From assembly GCA_022707665.1 (NCBI GenBank), contig JAKJAE010000118.1:325-7723 (forward strand): a DNA stretch of 7,399 nucleotides, given 5' to 3'. This document shows positions 6,011 to 7,399 of the stretch, piece after piece. The DNA comes from Chloroflexota bacterium (lineage in GTDB: Bacteria > Chloroflexota > Anaerolineae > B4-G1 > SLSP01). The notes beneath the pieces are model-generated. The model had not been told where the DNA came from, did not search any database, and was given only the letters and a program-made list of their open reading frames with translations. Each line of letters starts with the position of its first letter. Within the stretch, counting starts at the first letter, position 1. The translations under genes and the position numbers were made by a program.

Positions 6011-7363
6011 GTGCCGACCATCACGGCGCACGCAATGCCCGGCGGCGTCGTGGAACGGGAGACGTTCGAGTTTCTGAAAGGCAAGATTCTGGAGCAAGCT
6101 CACGATGTGGATGGCGTCTGCCTGTATCTCCACGGCGCGATGCGGGCCGAAGGCGTGGACTATTGTGAGAACGTCATTTTGGGCGAACTGAGGCAAGCCG
6201 TGGGTCCCGCGGTTCCCATCGCCATCGCGTTGGACATGCATGCCAACATCGTTGCCGAGACGGCCCGCAACGTCAACGCGATGGTTGCCTACCACACGGC
6301 GCCGCATATCGATACCTTCGAGACCGGAGAGAAGGCGGCAGCCATGCTGCTGCAAATCCTGGCGGGTCGTCGCCTGGCGATGGGTTTTGCCAAGATTCCC
6401 TTCCTGTTGCCGGGTGAGAAGGCTCAGGACACCGTGGGTACCATGGGTGAGATGATGCGCCTCGTGGCAGAGCTTGAGTCCCGCCCGGGAATCGTATCGG
6501 CGTCGTTGATGAACGGTCATTGCTGGGCTGATGTTCCTGACATTGGTGTGGCTGCGGTTGTCGTGACCGAAGGCGATGCTGTGCTTGCCCAGACAGAGGC
6601 CGATCGACTGGCAACCGTCTTCTGGGACCGCCGTGCGGATTTCGACTTCGGCACCGAGGCCTATCCCGTCGACGAAGCCGTCGAGTTGGCGATGGCGGCG
6701 CCCGAATCGACCGTCTTCCTCTCCGATTCCGGCGACAATCCCGGCGCCGGTGGTACCACCGACGTAACTGCCCTGCTTGCTAGCCTGCTGGCACATCAGG
6801 CCTCGAACGTGGTCGTGGGCTCGATCTGGGACGCTGCCGCGGTGGATGCCTGCATTGCTGCAGGGGTTGGCCAGGAGGTGAGTGTGGCGCTCGGTGGGAA
6901 ACTGGACACGCGTCACGGGCGTCCGTTGCCGGTCACGGGTCGGGTGCGCCTGATCAGCGATGGGAGTTACTATTGGGGCGGGGTCCGTGATCCTCATCAC
7001 CTGGTCCAGCGAGGTAAGACCGTGGTCCTGACGGTCGATGGTGTGGACGTCATCGTGACCGCACAGCGGCACAGCTACGAGGAACCGGCACAGTTTCGTG
7101 CTCTGGGGATCGATCCGTTGGCCTACAAGATCGTGGTGCCAAAGCGGGGCTATCTTACGTCGCCGCTCGAGGCTATCAGCCCACGTTCCATCCTGGCGGT
7201 CAGCCCCGGCGTTACCAACTGCGACGTGACCCAGCTCGAGTACCGGCGGGTGAATCGACCGATGTACCCCCTGGATCCTGACGCGACTTGGAAGGTGGGC
7301 GACCAGGGACCTGGAGAACGCAGCGTCCCTTCAGAATCTATGCCAAGGCAGGGAGGACTGTGA
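6011..7363 (+). CDS. MlrC-family (M81) metallopeptidase-like protein, body of the frame-broken gene
   Basis: This frame encodes 450 residues from GTG 6011, but the family sequence continues upstream in the same frame to about 5960, so the GTG is probably not the true start. With the fragment at 5851-6000, the intact protein would be about 500 residues, the usual family size. The N-terminal domain (DUF1485/MlrC N) shows LYLHGAMRAEG, ALDMHAN (metal-binding DMH, 6233-6241) and YHTAPHID. The MlrC C-terminal domain shows DSGDNPGAGGTTDVT (from 6725) and RPMYPLDPD near the end. The founding member hydrolyses linearised microcystin peptides; most relatives have unknown substrates, so an amidase/peptidase role is only a family-based inference. 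The protein looks cytoplasmic. The body is free of further stops, which favours a recent mutation or a sequence error over old decay. The stop overlaps the next start (TGATG). Confidence 0.85.
   Translation: MPTITAHAMPGGVVERETFEFLKGKILEQAHDVDGVCLYLHGAMRAEGVDYCENVILGELRQAVGPAVPIAIALDMHANIVAETARNVNAMVAYHTAPHIDTFETGEKAAAMLLQILAGRRLAMGFAKIPFLLPGEKAQDTVGTMGEMMRLVAELESRPGIVSASLMNGHCWADVPDIGVAAVVVTEGDAVLAQTEADRLATVFWDRRADFDFGTEAYPVDEAVELAMAAPESTVFLSDSGDNPGAGGTTDVTALLASLLAHQASNVVVGSIWDAAAVDACIAAGVGQEVSVALGGKLDTRHGRPLPVTGRVRLISDGSYYWGGVRDPHHLVQRGKTVVLTVDGVDVIVTAQRHSYEEPAQFRALGIDPLAYKIVVPKRGYLTSPLEAISPRSILAVSPGVTNCDVTQLEYRRVNRPMYPLDPDATWKVGDQGPGERSVPSESMPRQGGL
7351..7356 (+). promoter_or_regulatory. 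Ribosome binding site for the gene beginning at 7363
   Basis: GGGAGG lies six bases before the ATG at 7363 and is embedded in the 3' end of the MlrC-like gene. It supports the start of the truncated last gene. Confidence 0.65.
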
Positions 7364-7399
7364 TGGCCAACACGTTCGTGTTTCTGCCGGCACCGCGCC
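7363..7399 (+). CDS. Start of an unidentified gene, truncated by the window end
   Basis: Only 12 codons are visible: MANTFVFLPAPR. The ATG overlaps the upstream TGA (TGATG) and follows a good ribosome site, so the start is credible and the gene belongs to the same operon. The LPAPR segment resembles the opening of family 20 beta-hexosaminidase N-terminal domains (LLPxPxxL), which would fit with the CBM9-like neighbour. Twelve residues are too few to make that call. Confidence 0.6.
   Translation, partial: MANTFVFLPAPR

Noticed and set aside
6749..6760. Perfect 12-base palindrome GGTGGTACCACC
   Set aside because: It lies inside the conserved coding motif GAGGTTD of the MlrC-like gene and is explained by Gly-Gly-Thr-Thr codons.
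5924..7072. Long minus-strand open frame (382 codons) opposite the MlrC-like gene
   Set aside because: Antisense shadow of a GC-rich gene; His/Arg/Gln-rich with no motif, whereas the + strand has the MlrC metal-binding and C-terminal motifs.

Overview
The window looks like bacterial chromosomal DNA of moderately high GC. It is densely packed, with every supported gene on the + strand. The best clue to the host is the solute-binding lipoprotein: a lipobox (LAAC) followed by a Thr-Pro stretch and a Val/Glu/Lys repeat linker. That tail is typical of binding proteins from Chloroflexota (Anaerolineae/Caldilineae type), so I infer that phylum. Sequence alone does not prove it.

Layout: (1) 2-547 is the 3' part of a DppC/OppC-type permease gene. 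(2) 552-1640 and 1637-2650 encode the two ATPases (DppD/OppD and DppF/OppF types), both with complete nucleotide-binding motifs and a four-cysteine C-terminal motif. (3) 2637-2813 encodes a 58-residue protein with two membrane segments, overlapping the second ATPase gene. (4) 2814-2950 is a spacer with a hairpin, a strong Shine-Dalgarno site before a 22-codon mini-ORF, and a second strong Shine-Dalgarno site before the next gene. (5) 2951-4801 encodes a family 5 extracellular solute-binding lipoprotein. (6) 4802-5007 is a 206-base gap with two hairpins, one of them 15 bp with a GNRA-type loop, and two overlapping dyads. (7) 5008-5847 encodes a soluble CBM9-like protein. (8) 5851-7363 is an MlrC-family (M81) metallopeptidase-like gene whose reading frame breaks between 5954 and 6000. 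(9) A further gene starts at 7363 and runs off the window.

How it fits together: the lipoprotein would capture a solute outside the cell, the permease pair (the other permease lies upstream, outside the window) would carry it in, and the two ATPases would power import. The genes abut or overlap by a few bases, which indicates an operon. Proteins of this transporter class carry peptides or, in several thermophiles, oligosaccharides. The CBM9-like protein and the possible glycosidase start at the end lean toward a carbohydrate or glycoconjugate substrate, while the MlrC-like protein leans toward a peptide or amide bond. That assignment is inference.

I do not see a clearly new defence, mobile or RNA-based system. 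The points worth a second look are the MlrC frame break, the small membrane protein, the mini-ORF upstream of the binding protein, the large hairpin after it, and the association of these gene families.
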